Below the pieces are notes generated by a model. The model saw only the letters and a program-made list of their open reading frames with translations. It searched no databases and was not told where the DNA came from. From an uncultured Eubacteriales bacterium (GTDB lineage Bacteria > Bacillota > Clostridia > Oscillospirales > Oscillospiraceae), in assembly GCA_900317855.1 (NCBI GenBank), contig ONIG01000024.1:1-36304 (forward strand): 36,304 nt of DNA. Direction: 5' to 3'. Every line of letters starts with the position of its first letter. The stretch's first letter is position 1. Both the position numbers and the translations under genes were made by a program. This document shows, piece by piece, positions 20,445 to 29,024 of this stretch.

Positions 20445-22184
20445 TCAGGCGACGTCCTCGAAGCCGGGCACCGGCTTCTTGGCGGTAATGGCGCGGATGA
20501 CAAACAGCGTTGCGATCACGAGCACGACACCGATGGCGAGGCAGATGTAAACGTTCTGGATGAAGCCCGCCAGAATGTAGTTGACAAAGCAGATGATACC
20601 GACGGTGCCGGCATACGGCAGCTGCGTGGACACGTGGTTGACGTGGTTGCACATCGCGCCGGCAGAGGCCATGATGGTCGTGTCGGAGATGGGCGAGCAG
20701 TGGTCGCCGAGCACGGCGCCGGCCAGGCACGCGGACACGCCGATGATGAACAGCTCACTCGTCGGGTCGAACACATAGGTGACGATCGGCAGCAGGATGC
20801 CGAACGTGCCCCAGCTCGTACCGGTAGAGAAGCTCAGCACACCGGCAACCAGGAAGATGATCGCCGGCAGGAAGCTGAACAGCGACCCGGCCGCGGAGTT
20901 CATGACGGAAGCGACGAAGTACTTGCCGCCGAGCAGGCCGGTCATGTTCTTGAGCGAGGTGGCGAAGGTCAGGATCGTGATGGCGGGGACCATGTTGATG
21001 AAGCCCTTCGGCAGGCAGTCCATAGCGGCCTTGAAGCTGATGAGGCGGCGGCACAGGAAGTAGATGATCGTGAACACGAGCGCGATCAGCGAGCCCCAGG
21101 GCAGCGCGGCGAAGGCGTCGGTGTTGCCGAAAGCGCCGACAAAGTCGTGGTAGTAGTCACCGGCAGCGTCCCAGAAACCGCCGACATAGACCAGACCGGC
21201 AAAGCAGGTCACGATCAGCACGGCGACGGGCAGGATCAGGTCGATGACGCGGCCGTTCTGGTTGCATTCAATGGCATCGCTGTTGGCATCGGCGCGGTCG
21301 CCGGTGGTGTAGAGGTCATTCTTGAAGCGAGCGTTCATCTCGTGCAGGCGCATCGGGCCGTAATCGAACTTCATGAGGATGAGCGCGATGATGAACACGA
21401 ACGTGAGCAGCGAGTAGAAGTTATACGGGATGGCGCGCACGAACAGGTCGAAGCCGTTGTAGTCCTCGACGACGCCGGACACGGCGGCCGCCCAGGAGGA
21501 GATCGGCGCGATCATGCACACGGGCGCGGCCGTGGCGTCGATGAGGTAGGCAAGCTTGGCGCGGGAGACCTTGTGCCGGTCGGTGACGGGCAGCATGACC
21601 GAGCCGACGGTCAGGCAGTTGAAGTAGTCATCGACGAAAATGAGGATGCCAAGCAGGAAGGTAGCGACCATGGCGCCGGCACGGGTCTTGATGTGGGTCT
21701 CGGCCCAGCGGCCGAAGGCGGCGGAGCCGCCGGCGCGGTTGATGAGCGCGACCATGGCGCCGAGGATGACAAGGAAGAGCATGATACCGGCGTTGTCGGC
21801 AACGGCGGGCACCATGCCGTCGTTGATGATGGCGTCAAGGCCGGTGATCGGGTTGAAGTTGGAGTAAAACAGTGCGCCGAGCAGGATGCCCACGAACAGC
21901 GACGAGTAAACTTCCTTCGTGATGAGCGCGAGGATGATGGCGACGATCGGCGGCACGAGGGCCCAGAACGAAAACGCCATGCGGCTGGTGGATGTGATCT
22001 CTCCGGTGCCCTCGCAGGCACCGCATTCTTCACCCTGCGAGACACCGGTGCCGTTGCACGTGGTGCAGGTGATGGACTTGGCCACGTCGTCCCCGTCGTC
22101 GGCGGCGAGCGCGCACACGCTCAGCAGTGACACGGCCAGCACGACGAGCAGCAGCACGGCCAGGATCTTGCGTCTGGAATTCAT
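20445..22184 (-). CDS. NhaC-family carrier, predicted lysine transporter, with N-terminal CxxCxGxG motifs
   Basis: A 579-aa protein. Residues 1-28 look like a signal/anchor helix. Two DnaJ-type zinc motifs follow, CTTCNGTG (40-47) and CGACEGTG (54-61). From about 70 on, the Na+/H+ antiporter NhaC fold has about 12 helices with FVDDYFNCLTVGSVMLPVTD, TAAPVCMIAPISSWAAAVSG, FSTGTSWGTFGILLPI and GDHCSPISDTTIMASAGAMC (the GDHCSPISDTT block is diagnostic). A lysine riboswitch with terminator precedes it, so lysine uptake or exchange (LysW-like group) is a better guess than plain Na+/H+ exchange. ATG 22184 has GGGAGGA; upstream in-frame ATGs run into the terminator. The CxxCxGxG pair is not a normal part of NhaC. 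Confidence 0.92.
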   Translation of the reverse strand: MNSRRKILAVLLLVVLAVSLLSVCALAADDGDDVAKSITCTTCNGTGVSQGEECGACEGTGEITSTSRMAFSFWALVPPIVAIILALITKEVYSSLFVGILLGALFYSNFNPITGLDAIINDGMVPAVADNAGIMLFLVILGAMVALINRAGGSAAFGRWAETHIKTRAGAMVATFLLGILIFVDDYFNCLTVGSVMLPVTDRHKVSRAKLAYLIDATAAPVCMIAPISSWAAAVSGVVEDYNGFDLFVRAIPYNFYSLLTFVFIIALILMKFDYGPMRLHEMNARFKNDLYTTGDRADANSDAIECNQNGRVIDLILPVAVLIVTCFAGLVYVGGFWDAAGDYYHDFVGAFGNTDAFAALPWGSLIALVFTIIYFLCRRLISFKAAMDCLPKGFINMVPAITILTFATSLKNMTGLLGGKYFVASVMNSAAGSLFSFLPAIIFLVAGVLSFSTGTSWGTFGILLPIVTYVFDPTSELFIIGVSACLAGAVLGDHCSPISDTTIMASAGAMCNHVNHVSTQLPYAGTVGIICFVNYILAGFIQNVYICLAIGVVLVIATLFVIRAITAKKPVPGFEDVA

Positions 22185-22201
22185 CTTGAAATTCCTCCCA
22201 T

Positions 22202-22237
22202 AAAAAAATGTCATGAACAGAGCATACTGTTCATGAC
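22202..22237 (-). terminator. Riboswitch-controlled terminator in the leader of the NhaC-family gene
   Basis: A perfect 11-bp stem (22210-22220 with 22227-22237), 6-base loop, then A and TTTTTTT on the minus strand (22202-22208). It lies between the lysine aptamer and the ribosome site, the standard layout for transcriptional OFF control by lysine. Confidence 0.93.
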
Positions 22238-22255
22238 ACTCGAAACTCCTGGTCA

Positions 22256-22414
22256 ATGACAGCGCTCCGCGTATGCGGCAGTCCGGCGGATATTCTCCGA
22301 CGGCCCAGGCAATCCCGCGGCAGGAACCTGCGAGACCCTTCGGCGGCTGCCCCTTTCCCCTCCCGGTTACCTGCCGGTGAGCGAGGGTACTGATGACGTC
22401 CGCGCCTCTATCAT
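22256..22414 (-). promoter_or_regulatory. Lysine riboswitch (L-box) aptamer
   Basis: On the minus strand the P1 stem ATGATAG (22408-22414) pairs with CTGTCAT (22256-22262). Inside are the conserved L-box pieces in order: AGAGGCGCGGACG, ATCAGTACCC, GGGAGGGGAAAGGGG, GCCGCCGAAGGG, CTGGGCCGTCGGAGAATAT, and GAGCGCTGTCAT at the 3' end. The length of about 159 nt fits a five-helix lysine aptamer. High lysine should favour the terminator at 22202-22237 and stop expression of the carrier. Confidence 0.93.
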
Positions 22415-22432
22415 GCTTTGTTCAGCAAACTC

Positions 22433-22461
22433 AGTATACGGTCGTCCATACGAAATGTCAA
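22433..22461 (-). promoter_or_regulatory. Promoter of the lysine-riboswitch transcript
   Basis: Minus strand: perfect -35 TTGACA (22456-22461), 17-bp spacer, -10 TATACT (22433-22438), about 20 bases before the aptamer. Confidence 0.85.
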
Positions 22462-22584
22462 CCAGTTTTATGACCAATTTGTGAATTTTGTATATTCTTG
22501 CGCTTTTCACAGGAAATTCACATATTGTTTGTGCAATTTCGACAAAAATACATGGGCGGTCAAACCGGGCCGGCAAAATGGAAC

Positions 22585-22610
22585 GCACCTGCCGGGTACC
22601 CGGCAGGTGC
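22585..22610 (-). terminator. Terminator of the nucleoside ABC operon
   Basis: A perfect 26-base palindrome (13-base half-sites, GCACCTGCCGGGT outward), followed on the minus strand by GTTCCATTTTG. It lies 21 bases after the last permease stop. Confidence 0.7.
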
Positions 22611-22631
22611 GGAATGGAACGGTCGTCTGAC

Positions 22632-23663
22632 TCAGCGGCTGCCCTTGTCGTAAGGGATGCCCTCGGCCTTGGGGGCGCGGGAGCTCTTGGACGTGAAGGC
22701 GAGCACGATGATCGTGATGAGGTACGGCAGCATCTGATAGAAATGTGCGCTGATGCCGATCTGCGCGAGCAGATACACGCCGTCGCCGTTGATGTCCAGG
22801 CTGGTGTAGGCCGCGGCGATGCATTTGAACAGGCCGAACAGCAGCGACGCGCCCGCGATGTTCAGCGGCTTCCAGTTGCCGAAAATCATGACGGCGAGCG
22901 CCAGGAAGCCGAAGCCCGCCACGTCGCCGTTGGACGAGCAGTTGGCTGTGGTCAGCGCGTAGACGAAGCCGCCCATGCCGGCCAGCGCGCCGGAGATGGT
23001 CGTGCCGGCGTAGCGCATCTTGTAGACATTGATGCCGAGCGAGTCGGCCGCCTGTGGATTTTCGCCGCACGCGCGCAGGCGCAGACCAAAGCGCGTCTTG
23101 TACAGCAGGATCGACAGGATGATGAACAGCAGGATGCACACATAGGTGGCGAGATACACTTTATTGACAAAGGTCTCCCCGAAGAAACCGAGGTCGACGG
23201 ACTTGTCGATGCCGAGCGTGCTCTTTTTGATCATGAACCAGCTGGCCGAGTCGCCGCTGGCCATGTTGAGGGTGTTCTGGTTGGCGATGATGCGGATGAA
23301 GAACAGCACCAGCGCGGGTGCCAGCAGGTTGAGCGCCGTGCCGCCGATGGTCTGGTCGGCGCGCAGGTTGATCGACGCAAACGACAGCAGCAGCGAAAAC
23401 AGTGCGCCCATGGCCGCCGACACGAGCATGGCCAGCAGCACGAGGCCCTGCAGCGTGCCCCAGTCGCCGGCGGCTTTGGCAGCGATGAAGGTGTCCACGC
23501 CCTGCATCTGGCGCACGAAGAGCACGCCGATGAACGCGCCGAAGATCATGATGCCCTCGAGTGCGAGGTTGATGATGCCGCTGCGCTCGGCAAACACGCC
23601 GGCGAGCGCCACGATCATGAGCGGGACGGCATAGATCAGTGTCTGTTGGATGAGAAAGCTCAT
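22632..23663 (-). CDS. Nucleoside-type ABC transporter permease (second permease)
   Basis: A 343-aa membrane protein of the BPD_transp_2 family with eight to ten helices. Marks are MIVALAGVFAERSGIINLAL, EGIMIFGAFIGVLF, the cytoplasmic loop RACGENPQAADSLGINV (ATPase contact) and ISGALAGMGGFVY. The GIINLALEGIM block is the signature of YufQ/NupQ-like nucleoside permeases. Its ATG overlaps the stop of the upstream permease (ATGA). With that partner it forms the channel of a BMP-type importer. Last gene of the operon, followed by a terminator. Confidence 0.93.
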   Translation of the reverse strand: MSFLIQQTLIYAVPLMIVALAGVFAERSGIINLALEGIMIFGAFIGVLFVRQMQGVDTFIAAKAAGDWGTLQGLVLLAMLVSAAMGALFSLLLSFASINLRADQTIGGTALNLLAPALVLFFIRIIANQNTLNMASGDSASWFMIKKSTLGIDKSVDLGFFGETFVNKVYLATYVCILLFIILSILLYKTRFGLRLRACGENPQAADSLGINVYKMRYAGTTISGALAGMGGFVYALTTANCSSNGDVAGFGFLALAVMIFGNWKPLNIAGASLLFGLFKCIAAAYTSLDINGDGVYLLAQIGISAHFYQMLPYLITIIVLAFTSKSSRAPKAEGIPYDKGSR

Positions 23664-24964
23664 GCCTGCTCGCCTCCTTCCGCGACGGGCGCATCCGCGT
23701 CCGGGTCTGTGATGGCCGGGTCCGGATGCAGATCCGGGTCTCCGAGCGACTGCGCGGGCTCGACGGGCTGATCGTCCGCCGGCGTGTCGCCGGACTTGCG
23801 CTTTTTCTTCCGGCCGTCGAGCAGCATGCGGATCACGAGCGAGAACGCGCTCAGATACACGATGGCTGCGATGATGACGTCCGTGATGTATTCGTTATAC
23901 GCCGTGAGGTTGGTCAGCTGCAGGCCCGCGATGTCCAGCACGGACATGAAGATGGCCGTGAAGATGACGGCGATGGGGTTGTTGACCGCGAGCAGGGCGA
24001 CCGGGATGCCGTTGAAGCCCTCGGCCGGGAGCGTCTGATACGTGCTCCAGAAAAACTCCGTGTTGCCGGACAGGTAGTACAGCGCGGCGCCGCCGCCGGC
24101 GAGCCCGCCCGCGATGGCCATGGACAGGACGATGTTGCGCTTGTCGCGGATGCCGGCATAGCGGGCGCTGTGGCGGTTCATGCCGCAGGCCTTGAGCTCG
24201 TAGCCGAGCGTCGTCTTGTTCATGAGGATGTACATGCCGATGGCGAAGAGGATTGCCACGAGGATACCGGCGTTGACCTGCGAGTTCGGGAAGAGCTTGT
24301 CGAGGCCGAGCTTCGCCGTGGCCACGTCGTTATAGGTCGTCTTGTAGATGTAGCCGGACTTGGTGTTCTCGACCAGGTTCTTGAAATTGCTGATGTCGAA
24401 CATCCAGGTCACGAGGTTTGCCGCCAGCCAGTTGGTCATGATGCTTGCGAGCACCTCGTTGATGTTCAAAAACGCCTTGAGCGCGCCGGGGATCGCGCCC
24501 CAGACCGCGCCGGCGGCCACGCCGCCGAGAAACGCGAGGATCCAGATCAGCCACGGGGCAACGCTGCTCGACGGGATGCCGAGCGCGATGCACAGCGACA
24601 CGAGCGTGCCCATGAGGTACTGGCCGGGCGCGCCGATGTTGAACAGGCCGGTCTTGAACGCCACGGCGACGGACAGGCCCGTCATGATCAGCGGCGTGGC
24701 GCGGAAGAGCATATTGCCGAAGTTCGTGGAGTTGAAGCCCCACGTGAGCACGCCGGAGGCGGTGCGGCCGGTGCTGAACAGACCGGCGAACACGATGCGG
24801 ATGCCGTCCCAGACGCTCGACGCGCCGAGCTCCGGATTCGAGAAGCCGACGGCGGCGATGATGATGCTGCCGACGACGAGACCGATGAGGATCGACAGCA
24901 GGGACGCAAGGATCTTCTTGGTCATGTCCTTTTCATAGAGGGTGTGGAGTTTGCTCTGCTTCAT
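23660..24964 (-). CDS. Nucleoside-type ABC transporter permease (first permease)
   Basis: A 434-aa protein, the YufP/NupP-like partner. It has an N-terminal cytoplasmic stretch, then helices including ILASLLSILIGLVVGSIIIA. Further marks are FRATPLIMTGLSVAVAFKTG, LFNIGAPGQYLMGTL, the coupling loop LKACGMNRHSARYAGI, and a Pro/Asp-rich soluble C-terminal tail (from about 385). The first ATG overlaps the stop of the ATPase gene (ATGA), and its own stop overlaps the next permease, so the three are translationally coupled. Confidence 0.93.
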   Translation of the reverse strand: MKQSKLHTLYEKDMTKKILASLLSILIGLVVGSIIIAAVGFSNPELGASSVWDGIRIVFAGLFSTGRTASGVLTWGFNSTNFGNMLFRATPLIMTGLSVAVAFKTGLFNIGAPGQYLMGTLVSLCIALGIPSSSVAPWLIWILAFLGGVAAGAVWGAIPGALKAFLNINEVLASIMTNWLAANLVTWMFDISNFKNLVENTKSGYIYKTTYNDVATAKLGLDKLFPNSQVNAGILVAILFAIGMYILMNKTTLGYELKACGMNRHSARYAGIRDKRNIVLSMAIAGGLAGGGAALYYLSGNTEFFWSTYQTLPAEGFNGIPVALLAVNNPIAVIFTAIFMSVLDIAGLQLTNLTAYNEYITDVIIAAIVYLSAFSLVIRMLLDGRKKKRKSGDTPADDQPVEPAQSLGDPDLHPDPAITDPDADAPVAEGGEQA

Positions 24965-26508
24965 GCCGATTCACCGTCCTTCCCGCTGCGCTTGGCGCCG
25001 GACATATACAGACCGAGCTCCTGCACGGTCGTCTGCTTCGGGTCGAGCTCGCCGACGATCTGCCCCTCGTACATGACGAGGATGCGGTCGGACAGGCTCA
25101 TGACCTCGTCGAGCTCGAGCGACACAAGCAGCACGGCCTTACCCGCGTCGCGTTGGGCGACGAGCTGCTTGTGGATGTATTCGATCGCGCCGACGTCAAG
25201 GCCGCGCGTCGGCTGCACGGCGATGATGAGTGGTTTGTCGCGGTCGACCTCGCGGGCGATGATGGCCTTCTGCTGGTTGCCGCCGGACATGCTGCGCGCG
25301 ATCGTGACGGCGCCCTGGCCGCTGCGGACGTCGAACTGCTCGATGAGCCGGTCGGCGTAGGCGCGCACGGCGTCGCGGCGGATGAAGCCGCCGTGCTGGA
25401 ACTGCGGCTCCTTGTAGCGCTGGAGCACCATGTTCTGCTCGAGCGTGAAGTCGAGCACGAGGCCGTGCTTGTGCCGGTCCTCGGGGATGTGGCTCATATT
25501 CTTGCCGCGGCGGCGGATGGAGGCGTGCGTGATCGTCTCGCCGCAGAGGGTAACGGAGCCGCCGGTGATCTTATCGAGGCCGGTCAGGCCGTGGATGAGC
25601 TCGGTCTGGCCGTTACCGTCGATGCCGGCGATGCAGACGATCTCGCCCGCGCGCACGGAAAACGACACGTGGTCCACGGCGTTGCGCTTGTGCAGGTGCG
25701 ACAGGACGCACAGGTCCTCCACGTGCAGGATTTCCTCGCCGGGGTGGGCCTGCGTCTTGTCGATGACGAGCTGCACGGGGCGGCCGACCATCATGTTCGA
25801 CAGCTCCTGCTTGTTCGTGTCGCAGGTGTTGACGGTGCCGATGCACCTGCCCTTGCGCAGGACGGTGACGCGGTCGGCCACGGCCATGATCTCATTGAGC
25901 TTGTGCGAGATGAAGAGGATGGACTTGCCCTCGCGCGCAAACTCCTTCATCGTGGCCATGAGCTCGTCGATCTCCTGCGGGGTGAGCACGGCGGTCGGCT
26001 CGTCGAAGATGAGGATCTCGTTGTCGCGGTAGAGCATCTTGAGGATCTCGACGCGCTGCTGCATGCCGACGGTGATGTCCTCGACCTTGGCGTCGAGGTC
26101 GACCTTCAGGCCGTATTTTTCCGAGAGCTCCTCGACCTTCCTGCGCGCTTCCTTGCGCTGGATGAAGCCGAGCTTCGTCGTCTCCGCGCCGAGGATGATG
26201 TTGTCGAGCACGGTGAACACGTCGATGAGCTTGAAGTGCTGGTGCACCATGCCGATGCCGAGCGCGGTGGCATCATTGGGGTTGTCGATCTTGACGGGCT
26301 TGCCGTTTTTGCGGATCTCGCCCGCCTCCGGCTGATACAGGCCGAAGAGCACGCTCATGAGCGTGGATTTGCCGGCGCCGTTTTCACCGAGCAGGGCGTG
26401 GATCTCGCCCTTTTTGAGCTGCAGGGTGATGTCGTCGTTGGCCTTGATGCCAGGGAACTCCTTGGTGATGTGAAGCATTTCGATCACATACGGAGGAGCG
26501 TTGTCCAT
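24961..26508 (-). CDS. Nucleoside-type ABC transporter ATP-binding protein (two ABC domains)
   Basis: A 515-aa protein with two fused nucleotide-binding domains. The first has Walker A LLGENGAGKSTLMSVLFG and Walker B ILIFDEPTAVLTPQE; its signature region ITVGMQQRVEIL departs from LSGGQ. The second has a degenerate Walker A (GIDGNGQTELIHGLTG) but a good signature MSGGNQQKAIIARE and RGLDVG D-loop. This unequal pair is typical of YufO/RbsA-like importers. It drives a BMP-dependent nucleoside importer. A promoter (26613-26641) directly upstream allows expression apart from the BMP gene. Confidence 0.94.
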   Translation of the reverse strand: MDNAPPYVIEMLHITKEFPGIKANDDITLQLKKGEIHALLGENGAGKSTLMSVLFGLYQPEAGEIRKNGKPVKIDNPNDATALGIGMVHQHFKLIDVFTVLDNIILGAETTKLGFIQRKEARRKVEELSEKYGLKVDLDAKVEDITVGMQQRVEILKMLYRDNEILIFDEPTAVLTPQEIDELMATMKEFAREGKSILFISHKLNEIMAVADRVTVLRKGRCIGTVNTCDTNKQELSNMMVGRPVQLVIDKTQAHPGEEILHVEDLCVLSHLHKRNAVDHVSFSVRAGEIVCIAGIDGNGQTELIHGLTGLDKITGGSVTLCGETITHASIRRRGKNMSHIPEDRHKHGLVLDFTLEQNMVLQRYKEPQFQHGGFIRRDAVRAYADRLIEQFDVRSGQGAVTIARSMSGGNQQKAIIAREVDRDKPLIIAVQPTRGLDVGAIEYIHKQLVAQRDAGKAVLLVSLELDEVMSLSDRILVMYEGQIVGELDPKQTTVQELGLYMSGAKRSGKDGESA

Positions 26509-26612
26509 ACCGCCACCTACTTTCCTATTTCTGTTTCTGTGCTTGCATATCGGCAGCCGCCGGACGGGGAACCGCGCTGCCCGGCGCGCGAAATGGCTCT
26601 GCTGGTATTTCG

Positions 26613-26641
26613 ATTATACCTGTTTGATTGCCTGATTTCAA
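26613..26641 (-). promoter_or_regulatory. Internal promoter for the ABC ATPase and permease genes
   Basis: Minus strand: -35 TTGAAA (26636-26641), 17-bp spacer, perfect -10 TATAAT (26613-26618). It lies downstream of both terminators that follow the BMP gene. Confidence 0.8.
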
Positions 26642-26676
26642 GGCATTCCGCCCCAAATGTGTACAGAATACGAACG

Positions 26677-26707
26677 AAAAAAGGAGAGAAAGCGTGCGCT
26701 TTCTCTC
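26677..26707 (-). terminator. Second terminator after the BMP lipoprotein gene
   Basis: A perfect 10-bp stem GAGAGAAAGC (26684-26693 with 26698-26707), loop GTGC (GCAC on the transcribed strand), then CCTTTTTT on the minus strand. Its stem repeats that of the terminator at 26861-26890. Confidence 0.88.
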
Positions 26708-26860
26708 AGCCCGGGCGAAAACCCGGAGTTTTTCACCCGGGCCGAGACGCCGCCCGCCGGGCGGCAAAGGATCTCATCCGAGGCGGGCCCTTCGCCCCCT
26801 CGGGCTCCCCCGCGGCGCACGGGTCTGCACACGGCGCGGCTGTTCCGGGGCAAACAAGAA
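26708..26860. other. Structured GC-rich gene-free spacer between two terminators
   Basis: No gene is seen. It holds several inverted repeats, including CCCGGGCG...CACCCGGG (about 26709-26737) and GCCGCCC-GCC-GGGCGGC (about 26749-26765). Its use is unknown; it may be a remnant of duplication of the flanking terminator. Confidence 0.4.
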
Positions 26861-26890
26861 AAGGAGAGAAAGCCGAAGCTTTCTCTCCTT
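26861..26890 (-). terminator. First terminator after the BMP lipoprotein gene, UUCG tetraloop
   Basis: A perfect 13-bp stem (26861-26873 with 26878-26890). On the minus strand the loop is C(TTCG)G, the extra-stable tetraloop, followed by TTCTTGTTT. It lies 18 bases after the BMP stop. Confidence 0.9.
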
Positions 26891-26908
26891 AAAAGGGATC
26901 CGGTCAAA

Positions 26909-28060
26909 TTACTTGACAAGATTGAGGGTGACGTGATCGGTGCTGGCGAGCTTGCTGAAGTCGTTGTCAATGGTGATCTCGCCCTTGACGATCTTCTCGA
27001 ACATGGCGTTGTACTGGTCAACGGTCCAGTTCTTGAGGCTCCAGGTGTCGGTCGGCAGACCAACAGCGCCCTCGGCCGCGCCCAGGGTGGTGAGCTTGCC
27101 GCCGTAGTTGGCCCAATCGCTGCCGTAAGCGGCGGTCAGAGCCTGCTGAGCAGCCGCGCCGACGCCCTTGAGGGCGGAGGTGATGACGGTGTCGGAGGTG
27201 TAGGACTGGTCGACGTCCACGCCGATGACAGCCGCGTCGTTCGCGGAAGCAGCAGCGGTGATGGAGTCGAAGATGGAGCCGCCGCAGGAGAAGATGACCT
27301 CGGTGCCGTTCTTGTACCAGCCGGAGGCCAGGGTCTGCAGCTCAGCGGAGGGCTTGAAGCTCTCGCCGTATTTCCAGGTGTAGTTCATCTCGACGTTCAC
27401 GTTCTTCTCAGCGGCAGCCGCCTCAGCGCCCTGAACGTAACCGTAGCCGTAACGGCAGCAGGCAGGGTTCGTGCCGCCGCCGCCGCCGCAGAAGCCGAGC
27501 TTGGTGTAGCCTTCCATGACGGCAGCATAGCCGGCCAGATAGCCGCACTGCTCTTCACGGAAGCTGATGGCGGCCAGATTGGTCACACCTTCAACAGGCG
27601 AACCGTCGATGAACACGAACTTGGTGTCGGTGAATTCCTTCGCGGCCTTCTCGAGGGCGGTGCCCTGCAGGTATCCTGCAGCCACGACCACTTCCGCACC
27701 GTTGTCGACAGCGGCCTTCATGGCGTCGTAACGATCGTCATCGGTGGCCTTGTCGCCGTTGGCGGGCTGATAGTACTTGTAGGACTTGCTGTTGGCGTTG
27801 GCATACAGCTTCACGCCGTCGTAAGTGCTCTGGTTGAAGGACTTATCCTTCAGATCGCCCACGTCGGTGACGAACGCGACCTGATACTTGCCATCGCTGG
27901 ACGTCATTTCGTCCGGGATGTCGTCTGCCTTCATAGCCGTTTTGTTGCCGTCGTCTTTCTTGTCCGTGTCCTGGGTGTCCTTGGAGCCGCAGGCGCACAG
28001 CGCAAAGACCATGACGAGCGCGAGGAGCAGAGCAACGAGCTTCTTCATGTTCATGTTCAT
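26909..28060 (-). CDS. BMP-family substrate-binding lipoprotein (predicted nucleoside receptor)
   Basis: A 383-aa secreted lipoprotein. The signal peptide MNMNMKKLVALLLALVMVFA ends in a lipobox near C25-C27 (LCACGSK), followed by a flexible Asp/Lys/Thr linker. The BMP/PnrA domain starts VAFVTDVGDLKDKSFNQSTYD and has GYLQGTALEKAAKEF, FVFIDGSPVEGVTNLAAISF and REEQCGYLAGYAAVM. Further on come VIFSCGGSIFDSITAAA and AVIGVDVDQS. PnrA-like proteins bind purine nucleosides, consistent with ABC genes downstream and deoD upstream. An odd short run, GFCGGGGGTNPACCRYGYG, has three cysteines. GGAGG precedes the first ATG. It has its own promoter and two terminators. Confidence 0.94.
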   Translation of the reverse strand: MNMNMKKLVALLLALVMVFALCACGSKDTQDTDKKDDGNKTAMKADDIPDEMTSSDGKYQVAFVTDVGDLKDKSFNQSTYDGVKLYANANSKSYKYYQPANGDKATDDDRYDAMKAAVDNGAEVVVAAGYLQGTALEKAAKEFTDTKFVFIDGSPVEGVTNLAAISFREEQCGYLAGYAAVMEGYTKLGFCGGGGGTNPACCRYGYGYVQGAEAAAAEKNVNVEMNYTWKYGESFKPSAELQTLASGWYKNGTEVIFSCGGSIFDSITAAASANDAAVIGVDVDQSYTSDTVITSALKGVGAAAQQALTAAYGSDWANYGGKLTTLGAAEGAVGLPTDTWSLKNWTVDQYNAMFEKIVKGEITIDNDFSKLASTDHVTLNLVK

Positions 28061-28131
28061 GCTATTTTTTCCTCCATTAAAATTTTACCCGACATTCGGG
28101 CGTTTTCGGTTGCGTTTCCACAACCGGTTTC

Positions 28132-28160
28132 AGTATACCACGCGCAGGAATTGCAAGCAA
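28132..28160 (-). promoter_or_regulatory. Promoter of the BMP lipoprotein gene
   Basis: Minus strand: -35 TTGCTT (28155-28160), 17-bp spacer, -10 TATACT (28132-28137), leader about 65 bases. Confidence 0.6.
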
Positions 28161-28203
28161 TCCCATTTGTTTCGAAAATATAAAAATTTTATAAACAAAG
28201 TCA

Positions 28204-28232
28204 GCACCTGTCCGCCGCGGGCGGACAGGTGC
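28204..28232 (-). terminator. Terminator of deoD
   Basis: A perfect 13-bp stem (28204-28216 with 28220-28232), 3-base loop, seven bases after the deoD stop. The minus-strand tail is TGACTTTGTTTATAAAATTTTT. Confidence 0.8.
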
Positions 28233-28239
28233 CCTTGTG

Positions 28240-28965
28240 TTAAAGATTTGCCATGTTGACGGCGGTGTCGAGCGCGATCGTGATCATCTGCACGAAGGAA
28301 TTCTGCCGCTGCTCGCTCGTGAGCTCCTCGGCGCGGTAGATGTGGTCCGAGATCGTAAACAGGCCGAGCGCGCGCTTGCCGGCGCGGGCGGCGTTCATGT
28401 ACAGGCCGGCGGCCTCCATCTCGACGGCGAGCACGCCCATCTTCTTCCACTGGTCCGGGCCGTCGCTGCCGTCATTGTAGAAGTTGTCGGACGAGAGCAC
28501 GTTGCCCACGTGCAGCGTGACGCCGCTCTCCGCCGCCGCGGCGACGGCCTGGCTGAGCAGCGTGTAGTCCGCGATGGGCGCGAACGTGCCGTTGAGGCCG
28601 AACTGGTGCGCGAAGTTGGAGTCCGTGCACGCGCCCGCACCGGCGACGACGTCCATGAGGTTCAGGTCGTCCGCGAGCGCACCGGCCGAGCCGACGCGGA
28701 TGATGTTGTCGACATCGTAGAAGTTGTACAGCTCCCAGCTGTAGATGCCGATCGACGGGATGCCCATGCCGGAGGCCATCACGGTCACGGGCACGCCCTT
28801 CCACGTGCCGGTGTAGCCCTGCACGCCGCGGACGTTGTTGACGAGCACGGGATTTTCCAGAAAGGTCTCGGCGATGAATTTCGAGCGCAGCGGGTCACCG
28901 GGCATGAGCACGGTCTTGGCGATGTCTCCGGCTTTGGCTGCGATATGCGGCGTGGGAACAGGCAT
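28240..28965 (-). CDS. deoD: Purine-nucleoside phosphorylase, DeoD type
   Basis: A 241-aa hexameric-type PNP. It has TPHIAAKAGDIAKTVLMPGD (phosphate loop GDP), FYDVDNIIRVGSAGAL, LAVEMEAAGLYMNAA (the V-E-M-E ribose/base site) and LGLFTISDHIY with the catalytic SDH Asp. It splits purine nucleosides with phosphate to base and ribose-1-phosphate in the cytosol. It follows naturally on uptake by the BMP-ABC importer encoded just downstream, and is divergent from udk with abutting promoters. GGAGG precedes the ATG. Confidence 0.97.
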   Translation of the reverse strand: MPVPTPHIAAKAGDIAKTVLMPGDPLRSKFIAETFLENPVLVNNVRGVQGYTGTWKGVPVTVMASGMGIPSIGIYSWELYNFYDVDNIIRVGSAGALADDLNLMDVVAGAGACTDSNFAHQFGLNGTFAPIADYTLLSQAVAAAAESGVTLHVGNVLSSDNFYNDGSDGPDQWKKMGVLAVEMEAAGLYMNAARAGKRALGLFTISDHIYRAEELTSEQRQNSFVQMITIALDTAVNMANL

Positions 28966-29024
28966 GATGATACCTCCGTTTTTCTCAATTTTTCATGTTT
29001 GGCCGCATGTGCGCGGCCGGTTTT

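Noticed and set aside
28061..28240. Purine riboswitch before the nucleoside receptor gene
   Set aside because: The conserved three-way junction sequence is absent; only an ordinary promoter and leader are visible.
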